Below, one piece after another: positions 1-8,147 of a DNA stretch of 12,147 bases. The position numbers and the translations under genes were made by a program. This stretch comes from Actinomycetes bacterium. GTDB lineage: Bacteria; Actinomycetota; Actinomycetes; Actinomycetales; Cellulomonadaceae. The notes under the pieces are model-generated. The model saw nothing but the letters and a program-made list of their open reading frames with translations. It searched no databases and was not told the DNA's origin. The stretch covers positions 1 to 12,147 of the forward strand of contig JAEWGQ010000345.1 in the NCBI GenBank assembly GCA_023388235.1, in the 5' to 3' direction. How positions within the stretch are numbered: position 1 is the first letter of the stretch; each line of letters opens with the position of its first letter.

Positions 1-15
1 GGCGGCACCGGCGCC

Positions 16-1089
16 GTGCGCGGGCCGCAGGACGCGCCCGGGCTGGACCGCCGGCTGGCCGCCCTCGAGCGCCTCGGCGCCGTCGCCGCCGACCCCGAGC
101 CGCGGTTCGACCGGGTCGTCCGCCTCGCCCGCCAGCTGTTCGACGTGCCCACCGCCACCGTCTCGCTGATCGGCTCGGGCGACGGCACCGTCACCGGCTC
201 CGCCGTGCTGGAGGACCGCGGCCCGGCCGCGCGGCTCCGGTTCTACGCCGAGCACCCCCTGGTCGGCCAGGACGGCCGGGTGCTCGGCACGCTGTGCATC
301 GCGGACACCCGCCCGCGGCGGTTCACCGCCGACCAGACCGCCCTGCTGCGCGACCTCGCCGCGTGGGTGGCCAAGGAGCTGAGCGTCGACGCCGAGCTCG
401 ACCGCGCCCAGCAGGTGCAGATGGGCCTGCTCCCCCGCGAGACGCCCGTCGTGCCCGGCTACGAGCTCGCCGGGTCCGTCCTGCCGAGCCGGACCGTGGG
501 CGGCGACTTCTACGACTGGTACGGCACCGCCGACGGCCTGGTGCTCACCCTCGCGGACGTCATGGGCAAGGGCCCCGCCGCGGCGATCCTCGCCGCCGCC
601 GTCCGGGCCGTGCTGCGCGGGTCCGCGCAGGGCGAGGACGTCGACCGGGCCATGCTGCACGCCGGCGCGGTGCTGCACGCCGACCTGTCCGACTCCGGGC
701 TGTTCGCCACGGCGTTCCACGCCCACCTGGACCCCGCCAGCGGCACGGTCAGCTACGCCGACGCGGGCCACGGCCTCACGCTGGTGGTCCGGGCGGACGG
801 GGTCTGGGAGCGCCTCGACGCCCTCGGGCTGCCGCTCGGCGTCACCGACGAGGCGAGCCGCGCCCTCGGCGAGACCCACCTGGAGCCCGGGGACCTGCTC
901 GTGACGTTCAGCGACGGCGTGCTCGACCTGTTCGACGGCTCGCTGCGCTGCGTCCCCCTGATCGCCGGGGAGCTGCTGGACTGCCCGTCCGCCGACGAGG
1001 CCGTGCAGCGCCTCCTGCGGCTGGCCGCGGTGGCCGACCCCCGCCCGGACGACATCACCGTCGTCGCCCTGCGCCGCACCCCCGCCTGA
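16..1089 (+). CDS. GAF-domain SpoIIE/PP2C-type serine/threonine phosphatase
   Basis: Cytosolic signalling phosphatase of the GAF plus PP2C (SpoIIE/RsbU) type, which usually removes phosphate from anti-sigma-factor antagonists or related partners. Residues about 10-122 resemble a GAF sensor, with the typical run LFDVPTATVSLI near 41-52 and a closing VLGTLCIADTRPRRF (89-103). The catalytic half starts near 125 (AELDRAQQVQMGLLPR, typical of RsbU-like linkers). It keeps the metal-binding motifs GGDFYDWY (162-169, D164), LADVMGKG (179-186), DAGHG (249-253), FSDG (298-301, D300) and PDDITVVAL (344-352). The middle of the GAF domain looks shortened compared with usual relatives. The GTG at 16 has no visible ribosome binding site and the frame stays open to base 1, so the true start may lie outside the window. 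The partner protein is not in this window. Family call is firm; pathway unknown. Confidence 0.88.
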   Translation: MRGPQDAPGLDRRLAALERLGAVAADPEPRFDRVVRLARQLFDVPTATVSLIGSGDGTVTGSAVLEDRGPAARLRFYAEHPLVGQDGRVLGTLCIADTRPRRFTADQTALLRDLAAWVAKELSVDAELDRAQQVQMGLLPRETPVVPGYELAGSVLPSRTVGGDFYDWYGTADGLVLTLADVMGKGPAAAILAAAVRAVLRGSAQGEDVDRAMLHAGAVLHADLSDSGLFATAFHAHLDPASGTVSYADAGHGLTLVVRADGVWERLDALGLPLGVTDEASRALGETHLEPGDLLVTFSDGVLDLFDGSLRCVPLIAGELLDCPSADEAVQRLLRLAAVADPRPDDITVVALRRTPA

Positions 1090-1130
1090 GCGCCGCGCGC
1101 GGAGGACGCGCCGCCCGCGCCGCCGCTGCC

Positions 1131-1145
1131 TAGAGTGTCGGGGTG
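1131..1145 (+). promoter_or_regulatory. Candidate leaderless promoter -10 box for the CorA gene
   Basis: TAGAGT at 1131-1136 fits the actinobacterial -10 pattern TANNNT and ends six bases before the GTG at 1143, so transcription would begin at or next to the start codon. No Shine-Dalgarno sequence is visible directly before this GTG. No good -35 is visible, so this rests on the -10 and spacing only. Confidence 0.45.
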
Positions 1146-2171
1146 ACGGACGTGCAGCGGGTCGGGGCGGACGCGGCGGTCGGCGACTGCGGCCTGTACA
1201 CCGGCGGCCGCCGGGTGCCCGGGCGGGTGCCGCTGGTGCAGGCGGGGCGCGCGGCCCGGGACACGACCGGCTACGTCTGGATCGGCCTGCGGGAGCCCAC
1301 GGACGCCGACATCGCGGAGGTCGCCGCGCAGTTCCGGCTGCCGACGCTCGCCGTCGAGGACGCGGTGCACGCCCACCAGCGCCCGAAGCTCGAGGTGTAC
1401 GACGACGTCGTGTTCGCGGTGCTCAAGCCCGTGCGGTACGTCGACCACGTCGAGGTCGTCGAGGTCACCGAGATCGCCATGTTCCTGCGGCCGCACGCCG
1501 TGGTGTCCGTGCGGCACGGCGAGGGCGGGGTGCTGCGCCAGGTGCGCGCCGAGCTCGACGCGGGCGTGCCCGACGCGCTCGACTTCGGCCCCGCCGGCGT
1601 GCTGTACCGCACCGCCGACCGCGTCGTGGACGCCTACGAGCGCGCGCTCGAGGCCATCGACCTCGACGTGGACGAGATCGAGCGGCTCGTGTTCGGCCCG
1701 GGCGAGGACGACCACGCGGAGCGGATCTACAAGCTCAAGCAGGAGGTCGCCGAGTTCCGGCGCGCGATGCTCCCGCTGCAGCGCCCGCTCGAGCGGCTGG
1801 CCGACGGCGAGGTCCCGCACGTGCCGGAGGCCGCGGAGCCGTACTTCCGGGACGTGCTCGACCACCTGCTGCGCGCCGCCGACGCGATCGAGGTGATCGA
1901 CCGGCAGCTCACCGACGTGCTGCAGGCCAACACCGCGCGGGTCACCACCGGCCAGAGCCGGGTCGCGCTGCGGCAGAACGAGGACATGCGCAAGATCTCC
2001 GCCTGGGCCGCCATCGCGCTCGTGCCCACCGCGGTCGCCGGGATCTACGGCATGAACTTCGAGCACATGCCCGAGCTCGGCACCCGCTACGGGTACTTCG
2101 TGGTGCTCGCCGTCATCGCCGGCGCCTGCATCGCGCTGCACCGCGCGTTCAAGCGCAACCGCTGGCTGTAG
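1143..2171 (+). CDS. corA: CorA-family magnesium/cobalt (divalent cation) transporter
   Basis: Inner-membrane divalent-cation channel of the CorA metal ion transporter family, working as a pentamer in known members; usual substrates are Mg2+ and Co2+. The protein is 342 residues, a normal CorA length. A large soluble N-terminal domain (about 1-280) includes a long charged helical stretch (IDLDVDEIERLVFG and following residues). Two transmembrane helices lie at the C-terminus, at about 285-301 and 316-333. The family signature YGMNF is at 302-306, right after the first helix, followed by the acidic-containing loop EHMPELGTRYGY. The tail KRNRWL is basic, as expected for the cytosolic end. The GTG start is chosen because of the leaderless-type -10 six bases upstream. 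It is 53 bp downstream of the phosphatase and could be partly cotranscribed with it. Exact ion preference cannot be read from sequence. Confidence 0.9.
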   Translation: MTDVQRVGADAAVGDCGLYTGGRRVPGRVPLVQAGRAARDTTGYVWIGLREPTDADIAEVAAQFRLPTLAVEDAVHAHQRPKLEVYDDVVFAVLKPVRYVDHVEVVEVTEIAMFLRPHAVVSVRHGEGGVLRQVRAELDAGVPDALDFGPAGVLYRTADRVVDAYERALEAIDLDVDEIERLVFGPGEDDHAERIYKLKQEVAEFRRAMLPLQRPLERLADGEVPHVPEAAEPYFRDVLDHLLRAADAIEVIDRQLTDVLQANTARVTTGQSRVALRQNEDMRKISAWAAIALVPTAVAGIYGMNFEHMPELGTRYGYFVVLAVIAGACIALHRAFKRNRWL

Positions 2172-2174
2172 CCG

Positions 2175-2223
2175 GACGCGCCGAGGGCCGGGACGCGCGG
2201 TGCGTCCCGGCCCTCGGTGCTGC
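2175..2223. terminator. Bidirectional hairpin terminator between convergent corA and mmsB
   Basis: A 16-bp perfect stem pairs 2181-2196 (CCGAGGGCCGGGACGC) with 2202-2217 around a 5-base loop (GCGGT). Pairing extends outward to 2175/2223 with one G-T wobble. It starts just after the corA stop codon (2169-2171) and lies just beyond the mmsB stop (2232), so it can serve both converging units. There is no T-tract on either side, which is usual in GC-rich actinobacteria. Confidence 0.85.
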
Positions 2224-2231
2224 GCGGAGGC

Positions 2232-3413
2232 TCAGCGAGCGGCGCCCGCGCGGCGCTTGTTGAAGATGTCGAACGCGACGGCCAGCAGGAGCACGAGGCC
2301 CTTGACGATCTGCTGGGTCGACTGCGGGACACCCATGAGCTGCATGCCGTTCGACATGACGGCCATGATCAGACCACCGACCATCGCGCCGGTCACGCGG
2401 CCGACACCACCGGTCGTCGACGCACCACCGATGAAGCAGGCGGCGATCGCGTCGAGCTCGAACATGTTGCCGGCGCCCGGCTGGGCGCCGTTGGCGCGGG
2501 ACGAGTAGATCGCACCCGCGACACCGGCCAGGAAGCCCATGTTCACGAAGATCCAGAAGTTGACCTGCTTGACCTTCACGCCGGACAGCTGCGCGGCGTT
2601 GAGGTTGCCGCCGATGGCGTACACGTGGCGGCCGAACACCGTGCGGTTGGTGACGATGTTGTAGGCCAGGATCAGCACCGCGAGGATGATCAGCACGATC
2701 GGCAGGCCGCGCGAGTGCGCCAACTGCCAGGCGAACGCCATCACGACGGCGGCGACCAGGACGATCCGGAGCACGAACAGCGGCAGCGCCTCGACGGCCT
2801 GCTGGTACTTGATCCGGCCCATGCGGGACCGCCACGAGCTGATCGCGAAGGCCACCACGGCGAGCGCCGCGACCACCAGCGTGAACACGTCGTACCCGGG
2901 CCCGCCGAACAGGCCGTTGAGGAAGCCGCCGGCCACCTTCTGGTACGTGGGCGGGAACGGCGACAGCGAGACGTTGTCCAGCACCTGCAGCGTCAGGCCG
3001 CGGAACAGGAGCATGCCGGCCAGCGTCACGATGAACGCCGGGATCCCGACGTACGCGACCCAGAAGCCCTGCCACGCGCCGACCAGGAGGCCCACCACCA
3101 GGGCGGCGAGGATGCCGACCCACCACGGCTGGTCGTTCTTGATCACCAGGATCGCGGACACCGCGCCGGTGAGCGCCACCACGGACCCGACCGACAGGTC
3201 GATGTGCCCGCCGATGATGACGATCACCATGCCGATCGCCAGGATCAGGATGTAGGAGTACTGCAGCAGGATGTTCGTGACGTTGTTCGGCGACAGCAGC
3301 AGCCCGTCCGTGAGGACGGCGAACAGTCCGATGATCGCGACGAACGCGATGTAGATACCACTTGTCCGCAGGTTCTTCGTGAAGATGTCCCGCAGGCCCT
3401 CGACCGCCGTCAT
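2232..3413 (-). CDS. mmsB: Sugar ABC transporter permease, MmsB/GguB type
   Basis: Membrane permease of a carbohydrate-uptake ABC importer (the ribose/xylose/multiple-monosaccharide branch, BPD_transp_2 fold). The 393-residue protein is mostly hydrophobic with roughly ten membrane segments, beginning at about 19-35 and 52-68. It has the family motifs [10 protein letters not shown] (68-77), [10 protein letters not shown] (261-270, the cytosolic coupling-loop region) and [15 protein letters not shown] (329-343). The start is the ATG at 3413. It shares the bases ATGA (3413-3410) with the stop of the upstream ATPase gene, so the two are translationally coupled. It is the last gene of the chvE-mmsA-mmsB unit and ends at the shared hairpin terminator. 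The long family-typical insertion between the fifth and later helices (about 150-210) favours the GguB/MmsB/XylH subgroup over RbsC. Substrate is inferred from the neighbouring arabinose genes. Confidence 0.9.
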   Translation of the reverse strand: MTAVEGLRDIFTKNLRTSGIYIAFVAIIGLFAVLTDGLLLSPNNVTNILLQYSYILILAIGMVIVIIGGHIDLSVGSVVALTGAVSAILVIKNDQPWWVGILAALVVGLLVGAWQGFWVAYVGIPAFIVTLAGMLLFRGLTLQVLDNVSLSPFPPTYQKVAGGFLNGLFGGPGYDVFTLVVAALAVVAFAISSWRSRMGRIKYQQAVEALPLFVLRIVLVAAVVMAFAWQLAHSRGLPIVLIILAVLILAYNIVTNRTVFGRHVYAIGGNLNAAQLSGVKVKQVNFWIFVNMGFLAGVAGAIYSSRANGAQPGAGNMFELDAIAACFIGGASTTGGVGRVTGAMVGGLIMAVMSNGMQLMGVPQSTQQIVKGLVLLLAVAFDIFNKRRAGAAR

Positions 3414-4948
3414 CGAACCGTGTCCCTTTCCTTCGTCATGAGCTCCATCAGCCGTTCCTGCGTCGCGTCGGCGCGAGGCAGGACGCCCGTGATCCGGCCG
3501 AAAGCGAGCGTGTAGATCCGGTCGCAGATGCCGAGCAGCTCGGGGAGCTCGGAGGAGATGACCACGACGGCCTTCCCGGCGTCCGCGAGCTTGTTGATGA
3601 TCGTGTAGATCTCGTACTTGGCACCGACGTCGATGCCGCGGGTCGGCTCGTCCAGGATCAGCACCTCGGGGTCGGTGTAGATCCACTTGGACAGGACGAC
3701 CTTCTGCTGGTTGCCGCCGGACAGCTTGCCCGCGAGGGCCATGACCGTCGGCGCCTTGATGTTCATCGACCGCCGGTACTCCTCGGCGACCTTGACCTCC
3801 TCGTTGCCGTTCACCCAGCCGGCCCGGGAGAGCTTGCCCAGCCCGGCGGCGGAGATGTTGCGGCGGATGTCCTCGATGAGGTTGAGGCCGTAGGTCTTGC
3901 GGTCCTCCGTGGCGTACGCGATGCCGTGGTCGATGGCCTCCGACACGGAGCGGGTGGAGATCTCCTTGCCGTGCAGGTAGACCCGCCCGGAGATGTTCCG
4001 CCCGTAGGAGCGGCCGAAGACGCTCATCGCGAGCTCGGTGCGCCCGGCGCCCATGAGGCCCGCGATGCCGACGATCTCGCCCGCCCGGACCTCGAACGAC
4101 GCGCCGTCCACGACCACGCGGCCCGGCTGCGTCGGGTGCTCCACGTGCCAGTCCTCGACCCGGAAGACCTCCTCGCCGACGTGCGACACGTGCTCGGGGT
4201 ACCGGTGCTCCAGGTCGCGGCCGACCATGCCCTTGATGATCCGCTCCTGCGTGACCTGGTCGGCGACCATGTCGAGCGTCTCGATCGTGCGGCCGTCGCG
4301 GATGATCGTGGTGGAGTCGGCGATCTCGGCGATCTCGTTGAGCTTGTGGGAGATCATGATCGAGGTGATGCCCTGCGCCTGGAGCTGCCGGAGCAGGCCG
4401 AGCAGGTGCTCGGAGTCCGAGTCGTTCAGGGCGGCCGTCGGCTCGTCCAGGATGAGGAGCTTGACCTCCTTGGACAGCGCCTTGGCGATCTCGACGAGCT
4501 GCTGCTTGCCGACGCCGAGCTGGCCGATCGGGGTCGTGGGGTTCTCGTTCAGGCCGACCCGGGCCAGCAGCGCGGCGGCCTCCGAGTTCGCCTGGTTCCA
4601 GTCGATGAGCCCGCGCCGCTCCCGCTCGTTGCCGAGGAAGATGTTCTCCGCGACCGAGAGGTAGGGCACCAGGGCGAGCTCCTGGTGGATGATGACGATG
4701 CCCTTGGCCTCGGAGTCGTTGATCGAGCCGAACTCGACCTTCTCGCCCTCGAAGCGGATCTCGCCGTCGTACGTGCCGTGCGGGTACACGCCCGACAGCA
4801 CCTTCATCAGGGTGGACTTGCCGGCCCCGTTCTCCCCGCAGATCGCGTGGATCTCCCCCCGCTTGACGTTCAGGTTGACGTCCTGCAGAGCCTTGACCCC
4901 GGGAAAGGTCTTGGTGATGGAGTGCATTTCCAGGATGTGGTCGCTCAT
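3410..4948 (-). CDS. mmsA: Sugar ABC transporter ATP-binding protein, MmsA/GguA type (two nucleotide-binding domains)
   Basis: Cytosolic ATPase that powers the monosaccharide importer. The 512-residue protein has two fused nucleotide-binding domains, the normal form for RbsA/MglA/GguA relatives. Domain 1 has Walker [10 protein letters not shown] (38-46), signature LGVGKQQ (144-150), Walker B LLILDEP (165-170) and the switch histidine in ISHKLNE (H201). Domain 2 has a degenerate Walker [10 protein letters not shown] (297-305), with Arg in place of the Lys. It also has a good signature, LSGGNQQ (409-415), Walker B LILDEP (430-435), and SSELPE in place of the switch histidine. A weak second site is usual in this family, so it is not a defect. 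The ATG at 4948 is chosen over an upstream ATG (5008) because the family begins here ([17 protein letters not shown]) and GAGG lies just before it. It overlaps mmsB by 4 bp; chvE lies 103 bp upstream. Confidence 0.92.
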   Translation of the reverse strand: MSDHILEMHSITKTFPGVKALQDVNLNVKRGEIHAICGENGAGKSTLMKVLSGVYPHGTYDGEIRFEGEKVEFGSINDSEAKGIVIIHQELALVPYLSVAENIFLGNERERRGLIDWNQANSEAAALLARVGLNENPTTPIGQLGVGKQQLVEIAKALSKEVKLLILDEPTAALNDSDSEHLLGLLRQLQAQGITSIMISHKLNEIAEIADSTTIIRDGRTIETLDMVADQVTQERIIKGMVGRDLEHRYPEHVSHVGEEVFRVEDWHVEHPTQPGRVVVDGASFEVRAGEIVGIAGLMGAGRTELAMSVFGRSYGRNISGRVYLHGKEISTRSVSEAIDHGIAYATEDRKTYGLNLIEDIRRNISAAGLGKLSRAGWVNGNEEVKVAEEYRRSMNIKAPTVMALAGKLSGGNQQKVVLSKWIYTDPEVLILDEPTRGIDVGAKYEIYTIINKLADAGKAVVVISSELPELLGICDRIYTLAFGRITGVLPRADATQERLMELMTKERDTVR

Positions 4949-4994
4949 GCGGCCTCGACCGTCCTCGTTCGTCGGGCGTGGGATCTCCGCCGCG

Positions 4995-5028
4995 GGACCG
5001 GCCGGCACGCGCTGGTGCCGGCCGGTCC
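4995..5028 (-). promoter_or_regulatory. Stable intercistronic hairpin between chvE and mmsA
   Basis: Bases 4995-5008 (GGACCGGCCGGCAC) pair perfectly with 5015-5028 around a 6-base loop. This is a 14-bp, nearly all G-C stem in the 103-bp gap between the receptor gene and the ATPase gene. No T-run follows it. A partial terminator or an mRNA 3'-end stabiliser that leaves the receptor more abundant than the ATPase and permease is the likeliest role (inference from comparable binding-protein operons). Confidence 0.6.
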
Positions 5029-5051
5029 GCGGGCGGTGCGGTGTCAGGCGA

Positions 5052-6200
5052 TCAGGCCTGGCCGCTCGCGACCTGCTCCTCGGTCCAGTAGCCCGAGTCG
5101 ATCAGCAGGGCCTGGATGTTGTTCGCGTAGACGATGTCCGACTCCAGGAGGTACGAGGGGACGACCTTCACGCCGTTCTCGTACGTCTCGGTGTCGTTCG
5201 CCTCCGGGGTGTCGCCGGCGAGGAACGCCTGCGCGGAGACCACGGCCTGCTCGGCGAGCTTGCGGGTGTCCTTGAAGATCGTCGAGAACTGCACGCCGTC
5301 GTTGATGAGCTTGACGGAGGCGATCTCGGCGTCCTGGCCGGTCACGATCGGCAGGCCGGCGTCGATGCCCGGGCCGTAGCCGGCGTTCTGCAGCGCGGTG
5401 ATGATGCCGCGGGAGATGCCGTCGTAGGGCGAGAGCACGCCGTCGACCTTGGAGCCGTCCGCGTACGTGGAGGTGAGCAGGTCCTCCATGCGCTTCTGGG
5501 CGGTCTCCTGCAGCCAGCGGAGCGTGGCGACCTTGTCGATGTCGGTCTGGCCGGACTTGATCACGATGGTGCCGTTGTCGATGTACGGCTGCAGCGTGTC
5601 CATCGCGCCCTTGAAGAAGAAGTGCGCGTTGTTGTCGTCCAGCGAGCCGGCGAACAGCTCGACGTTGAACGGGCCGGTGGCGTCGCCCTCGGAGCCGTCC
5701 TCGTTGAGGATGCCCAGGCCGACCAGCAGCGAGGTCGCCTGCTGCACGCCGACGTTCTCGTTGTCGAACGTGACGTAGAAGTCGACGTTCTCGGTGTCGC
5801 GGATCAGGCGGTCGTACGCGATGACCGGGATGCCGGCGTCCGCGGCGGACTGCAGCTGGTTGGCCAGCGCGGTGCCGTCGATGGAGGCGACGATCAGCAG
5901 GTCGACGCCCTTCGTGATCATCTGCTCGATCTGCTGCGACTGCGTCGGGATGTCGTCGGCCGCGTACTGCAGGTCGACGGAGTACCCGAGGTCCTCGAGC
6001 TGGCTCTTGACGGCGTTGCCGTCGGCGATCCAGCGCTCGGAGGTCTCGGTCGGCATGGCGACGCCGATGGTCTGGTCGCTGGGGTCGGCGCTCGCGGCGC
6101 CGCCGCCCTCGTTGCCACCGCTGCCGGCGCCACCGCCGGAGCACGCCGCGAGGGCGAGCGCGAGGGCGCCGCCCAGAGCCGCGAACCGGATGCTCTTCAT
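5052..6200 (-). CDS. chvE: Sugar ABC transporter substrate-binding lipoprotein, ChvE type
   Basis: Extracellular sugar receptor of the ABC importer encoded with mmsA and mmsB. The 382-residue precursor has a lipoprotein signal peptide: basic start MKSIRF, hydrophobic core, lipobox LAAC with Cys20. A Gly/Ala/Ser-rich linker (21-40) tethers it to the membrane. The mature part is a periplasmic-binding-protein type I fold: [14 protein letters not shown] (44-57), a run rich in Q near 86-93 ([10 protein letters not shown]), [17 protein letters not shown] (100-116) and [10 protein letters not shown] (124-133). These are hallmarks of the ChvE/multiple-monosaccharide and XylF branch. The ATG at 6200 is chosen over an upstream ATG because a very strong Shine-Dalgarno (GGAGGAGAAGG) lies just before it and a proper signal peptide follows. 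Binding of L-arabinose is inferred from the adjacent araBDA genes; ChvE-type receptors often bind several sugars (arabinose, xylose, glucose, galactose). Confidence 0.92.
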   Translation of the reverse strand: MKSIRFAALGGALALALAACSGGGAGSGGNEGGGAASADPSDQTIGVAMPTETSERWIADGNAVKSQLEDLGYSVDLQYAADDIPTQSQQIEQMITKGVDLLIVASIDGTALANQLQSAADAGIPVIAYDRLIRDTENVDFYVTFDNENVGVQQATSLLVGLGILNEDGSEGDATGPFNVELFAGSLDDNNAHFFFKGAMDTLQPYIDNGTIVIKSGQTDIDKVATLRWLQETAQKRMEDLLTSTYADGSKVDGVLSPYDGISRGIITALQNAGYGPGIDAGLPIVTGQDAEIASVKLINDGVQFSTIFKDTRKLAEQAVVSAQAFLAGDTPEANDTETYENGVKVVPSYLLESDIVYANNIQALLIDSGYWTEEQVASGQA

Positions 6201-6323
6201 GTCCTTCTCCTCCTCGAGAGGGTTTGCTGACCTCGTCGTCCACGGGCGCGCGTCTGCGTCATCGCCCGTCTGGCCCTGCACCGTGCGGCGGGATCCCTCC
6301 CTGCCGCCGGCGAGCACGTGCAC

Positions 6324-6353
6324 ACTCTCCCGGCCTTGAGTTCAGGAAGTCAA
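6324..6353 (-). promoter_or_regulatory. Possible chvE promoter (weak)
   Basis: On the - strand, TTGACT (6353-6348) is a good -35 and GAGAGT (6329-6324) follows at 18-base spacing, giving a leader of roughly 110 bases. The -10 is poor because it lacks the initial T. A second AT-rich spot, TTATCC at 6388-6383, lacks a matching -35. The start site is uncertain. Confidence 0.25.
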
Positions 6354-6354
6354 G
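6335..6354. promoter_or_regulatory. 20-bp palindrome upstream of chvE, candidate operator
   Basis: The sequence fits CTTGANTTCNNGAANTCAAG, with 16 of 20 positions symmetric. It covers the only good -35 candidate (TTGACT) for chvE, so a bound protein could block or tune that promoter. It is unrelated in sequence to the LacI-type operator farther upstream. Confidence 0.45.
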
Positions 6355-6438
6355 CCAACGGTTCAGCCCGCAGGTTGCAGATGGATAACGGTCGCGACGG
6401 GGTCGCGTCGTGCCGGTGTTTTCGCAGGTCAGCGCGCT

Positions 6439-6452
6439 TGTGCGCGCTCACA
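6439..6452. promoter_or_regulatory. LacI-family operator upstream of the importer operon
   Basis: TGTGCGCGCTCACA is a 14-bp near-palindrome with one asymmetric pair. Its right nine bases (GCGCTCACA) are identical to those of the araB operator at 10629-10642. The fit to the usual actinobacterial LacI-type pattern (TGTNAGCGCTNACA) is good. It lies about 240 bp upstream of the chvE ATG. Confidence 0.6.
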
Positions 6453-6497
6453 TCCCATGACTCGGCGGGGCTGGGCAGCGGCGCATCTGGGCGAATG

Positions 6498-6520
6498 TTG
6501 AGTTTGGTGCGCGAACTCAA
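6498..6520. repeat. Inverted TTGAGTT half-sites with 9-base spacer
   Basis: TTGAGTT at 6498-6504 is mirrored by AACTCAA at 6514-6520. The same half-site, TTGAGTTC, is present at 6336-6343 inside the 20-bp palindrome near chvE, so the region carries three copies. A binding site for a second regulator is possible; a chance repeat cannot be excluded. Confidence 0.4.
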
Positions 6521-6583
6521 GGAGGTGACGCGGCGTCGTCAGACGGTTCCCCGAGCGCCGGCACCCCTGGTGCTTGAACGCAG

Positions 6584-6622
6584 ACGACGGCCCGCCCCCG
6601 GAGTCCGGGGACGGGCCGTCGT
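6584..6622 (-). terminator. Hairpin terminator of the araBDA operon
   Basis: An 11-bp perfect stem, ACGACGGCCCG (6584-6594) with CGGGCCGTCGT (6612-6622), continues after a single C/A mismatch into a 6-bp inner stem, CCCCGG/CCGGGG, with loop AGT. It begins 17 bases past the araA stop codon. The bases after it on the - strand are not T-rich, as is common in this kind of genome. Confidence 0.85.
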
Positions 6623-6638
6623 GGGTGCTGCGGCGGGG

Positions 6639-8147
6639 TCAGAGCCCCTGGGCGACCCGGTAGTACACCTGGTTCCAGCGCACCTGGTCGCGGAACGCCC
6701 GGCGGGTCGTGTGCTCGTCGATCACCAGCAGCTCGGTGCCGGCGATCTCCGCGTAGATCTCGAACGCCTCGACGCCCGCCGCGGTCGACATGACCGTGTG
6801 GTGCGCGCCGCCCGCCGTCAGCCACGCCTCCGCGGACGTCGCGAAGTCGGGCCGGGGCTCCCACACCGCGCGCGCCACGGGCAGGTTCGGGAGCTCCTGC
6901 GTCGGGGGCACCACGTCCACGACGTTCGCCGTCATGCGGAACCGGTCGCGCATGTCGGCCAGCGACACGACCACGGCCTCGCCCGGGTCGGCGTCGAACA
7001 CCATGCGGACCGGGTCCTCCTTGCCGCCGATGCCCAGCGGGTGGATCTCCACCGTCGGCTTCGACGTCGTCAGGGACGGGCAGACCTCGAGCATGTGCGC
7101 GCCGAGGATCTTCTCCGCGCCCGGGGTCAGGTCGTAGGTGTAGTCCTCCATCAGCGACGCGCCGCCGGGCAGGCCCTCGCCCATCACCTTCGCCGCGCGC
7201 ACCAGGACGGCCGTCTTCCAGTCGCCCTCGGCGCCGAAGCCGTAGCCCTTCGCCATCAGGCGCTGCACCGCGAGGCCCGGGAGCTGGCGCAGCGCGCCGA
7301 GGTCCTCGAAGTTCGTCGTGAACGCCTTCGCGCCCACCGCCGTCAGGAACGTCTCGAGCGCGATCTCCTGCCGGGCGGCGTAGCGCAGCGACTCGTGGCG
7401 GTCCCCGCCGCGGCGCAGCTCGGGCACCACGTCGTAGAGCTCCTCGTACTCCGCGACCAGGGCGTCGACCGCGTCGTCCGCGACGGCGTCCACCGCCGCC
7501 ACGAGGTCGTTGACGCCCCAGGTGTTCACCGAGACGCCGAACCGCAGCTCCGCCTCGGTCTTGTCGCCCTCGGTGACCGCGACGTTGCGCATGTTGTCGC
7601 CGAACCGGACCAGCGTCAGCTCGTGCGTCGCCGCCCAGCCGGCCGCCGCCCGCACCCAGGTGCCGACGCGCTTCGCGACCGCCGGGTGGCTCGCGTGACC
7701 GACCACCGTCGTGCGCGCGACGCCCAGGCGGGACGCGATGTACGCGTACTCGCGGTCGCCGTGCGCGGCCTGGTTGAGGTTCATGAAGTCCATGTCGATG
7801 CTGTCCCACGGCAGCTCGACGTTCGCCTGCGTGTGCAGGTGCAGCAGCGGCTTGCGCAGCTGGTCCAGGCCCGCGATCCACATCTTCGCCGGGCTGAACG
7901 TGTGCATCCACGTGATGACGCCCAGCACGCGGTCGTCCGCGTTCGCGTCGAGCATCGCCCGGCGGATCGACGCGGAGTCCTTGAGCACCGGCTTCCACAC
8001 GATGCGGACCGGCACGTCGGCGGCCTCGTCGAGGGTGCGCGCCACCTCCTGGGACTGCTCGGCGACCTGGCGCAGGGTCTCCTCGCCGTACAGGTCCTGG
8101 CTGCCGGTGAAGAACCAGACCTCGCGGTCGGCGTACGGCTTGGTCAT
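6639..8147 (-). CDS. araA: L-arabinose isomerase
   Basis: Cytosolic, Mn2+-dependent isomerase converting L-arabinose to L-ribulose, the first step of the pathway. It has 502 residues, essentially the E. coli AraA length (500). The expected catalytic and metal ligands are all present: E307 in [10 protein letters not shown]334 in SLMEDYTY, H351 in [10 protein letters not shown] and H450 in GGAHHTV. They match the known E306/E333/H350/H450 set. The N-terminus [13 protein letters not shown] (9-21) is the classic start of the family. The ATG at 8147 is chosen because it overlaps the araD stop (bases ATGA, 8147-8144), giving translational coupling, and because the family begins here. It is the last gene of the araB-araD-araA unit and is closed by a strong hairpin terminator. 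Nothing is truncated or missing. Identification is very secure. Confidence 0.98.
   Translation of the reverse strand: MTKPYADREVWFFTGSQDLYGEETLRQVAEQSQEVARTLDEAADVPVRIVWKPVLKDSASIRRAMLDANADDRVLGVITWMHTFSPAKMWIAGLDQLRKPLLHLHTQANVELPWDSIDMDFMNLNQAAHGDREYAYIASRLGVARTTVVGHASHPAVAKRVGTWVRAAAGWAATHELTLVRFGDNMRNVAVTEGDKTEAELRFGVSVNTWGVNDLVAAVDAVADDAVDALVAEYEELYDVVPELRRGGDRHESLRYAARQEIALETFLTAVGAKAFTTNFEDLGALRQLPGLAVQRLMAKGYGFGAEGDWKTAVLVRAAKVMGEGLPGGASLMEDYTYDLTPGAEKILGAHMLEVCPSLTTSKPTVEIHPLGIGGKEDPVRMVFDADPGEAVVVSLADMRDRFRMTANVVDVVPPTQELPNLPVARAVWEPRPDFATSAEAWLTAGGAHHTVMSTAAGVEAFEIYAEIAGTELLVIDEHTTRRAFRDQVRWNQVYYRVAQGL

Larger units (their letters stand above)
6201..6638. other. 438-bp intergenic region between araA and chvE
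   Basis: No credible gene is seen here. It holds, from the araA side, the araA terminator hairpin (6584-6622), an inverted pair of TTGAGTT half-sites (6498-6520), the LacI-type operator (6439-6452), a 20-bp imperfect palindrome that overlaps a possible -35 (6335-6354), and the chvE leader with its ribosome binding site. The stretch is locally less GC-rich than the genes, as expected of a control region. Confidence 0.7.

Noticed and set aside
1090..1130. Hairpin terminator between the phosphatase and corA
   Set aside because: GC-rich with short self-complementary runs only; no clear long stem.
753..2141. Long - strand frame opposite the phosphatase and corA
   Set aside because: Low-complexity His/Arg/Gly composition opposite two well-supported genes; shadow frame.
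3600..4950. Degenerate second ATP site in mmsA as a sign of decay
   Set aside because: Loss of the Walker A Lys in the second domain is normal for two-domain sugar ATPases of the RbsA/MglA/GguA group.
6519..6528. Perfect Shine-Dalgarno-like AAGGAGGTGA on the + strand in the araA-chvE spacer
   Set aside because: No start codon at suitable spacing leads to a credible protein; the frame runs antisense into araA.
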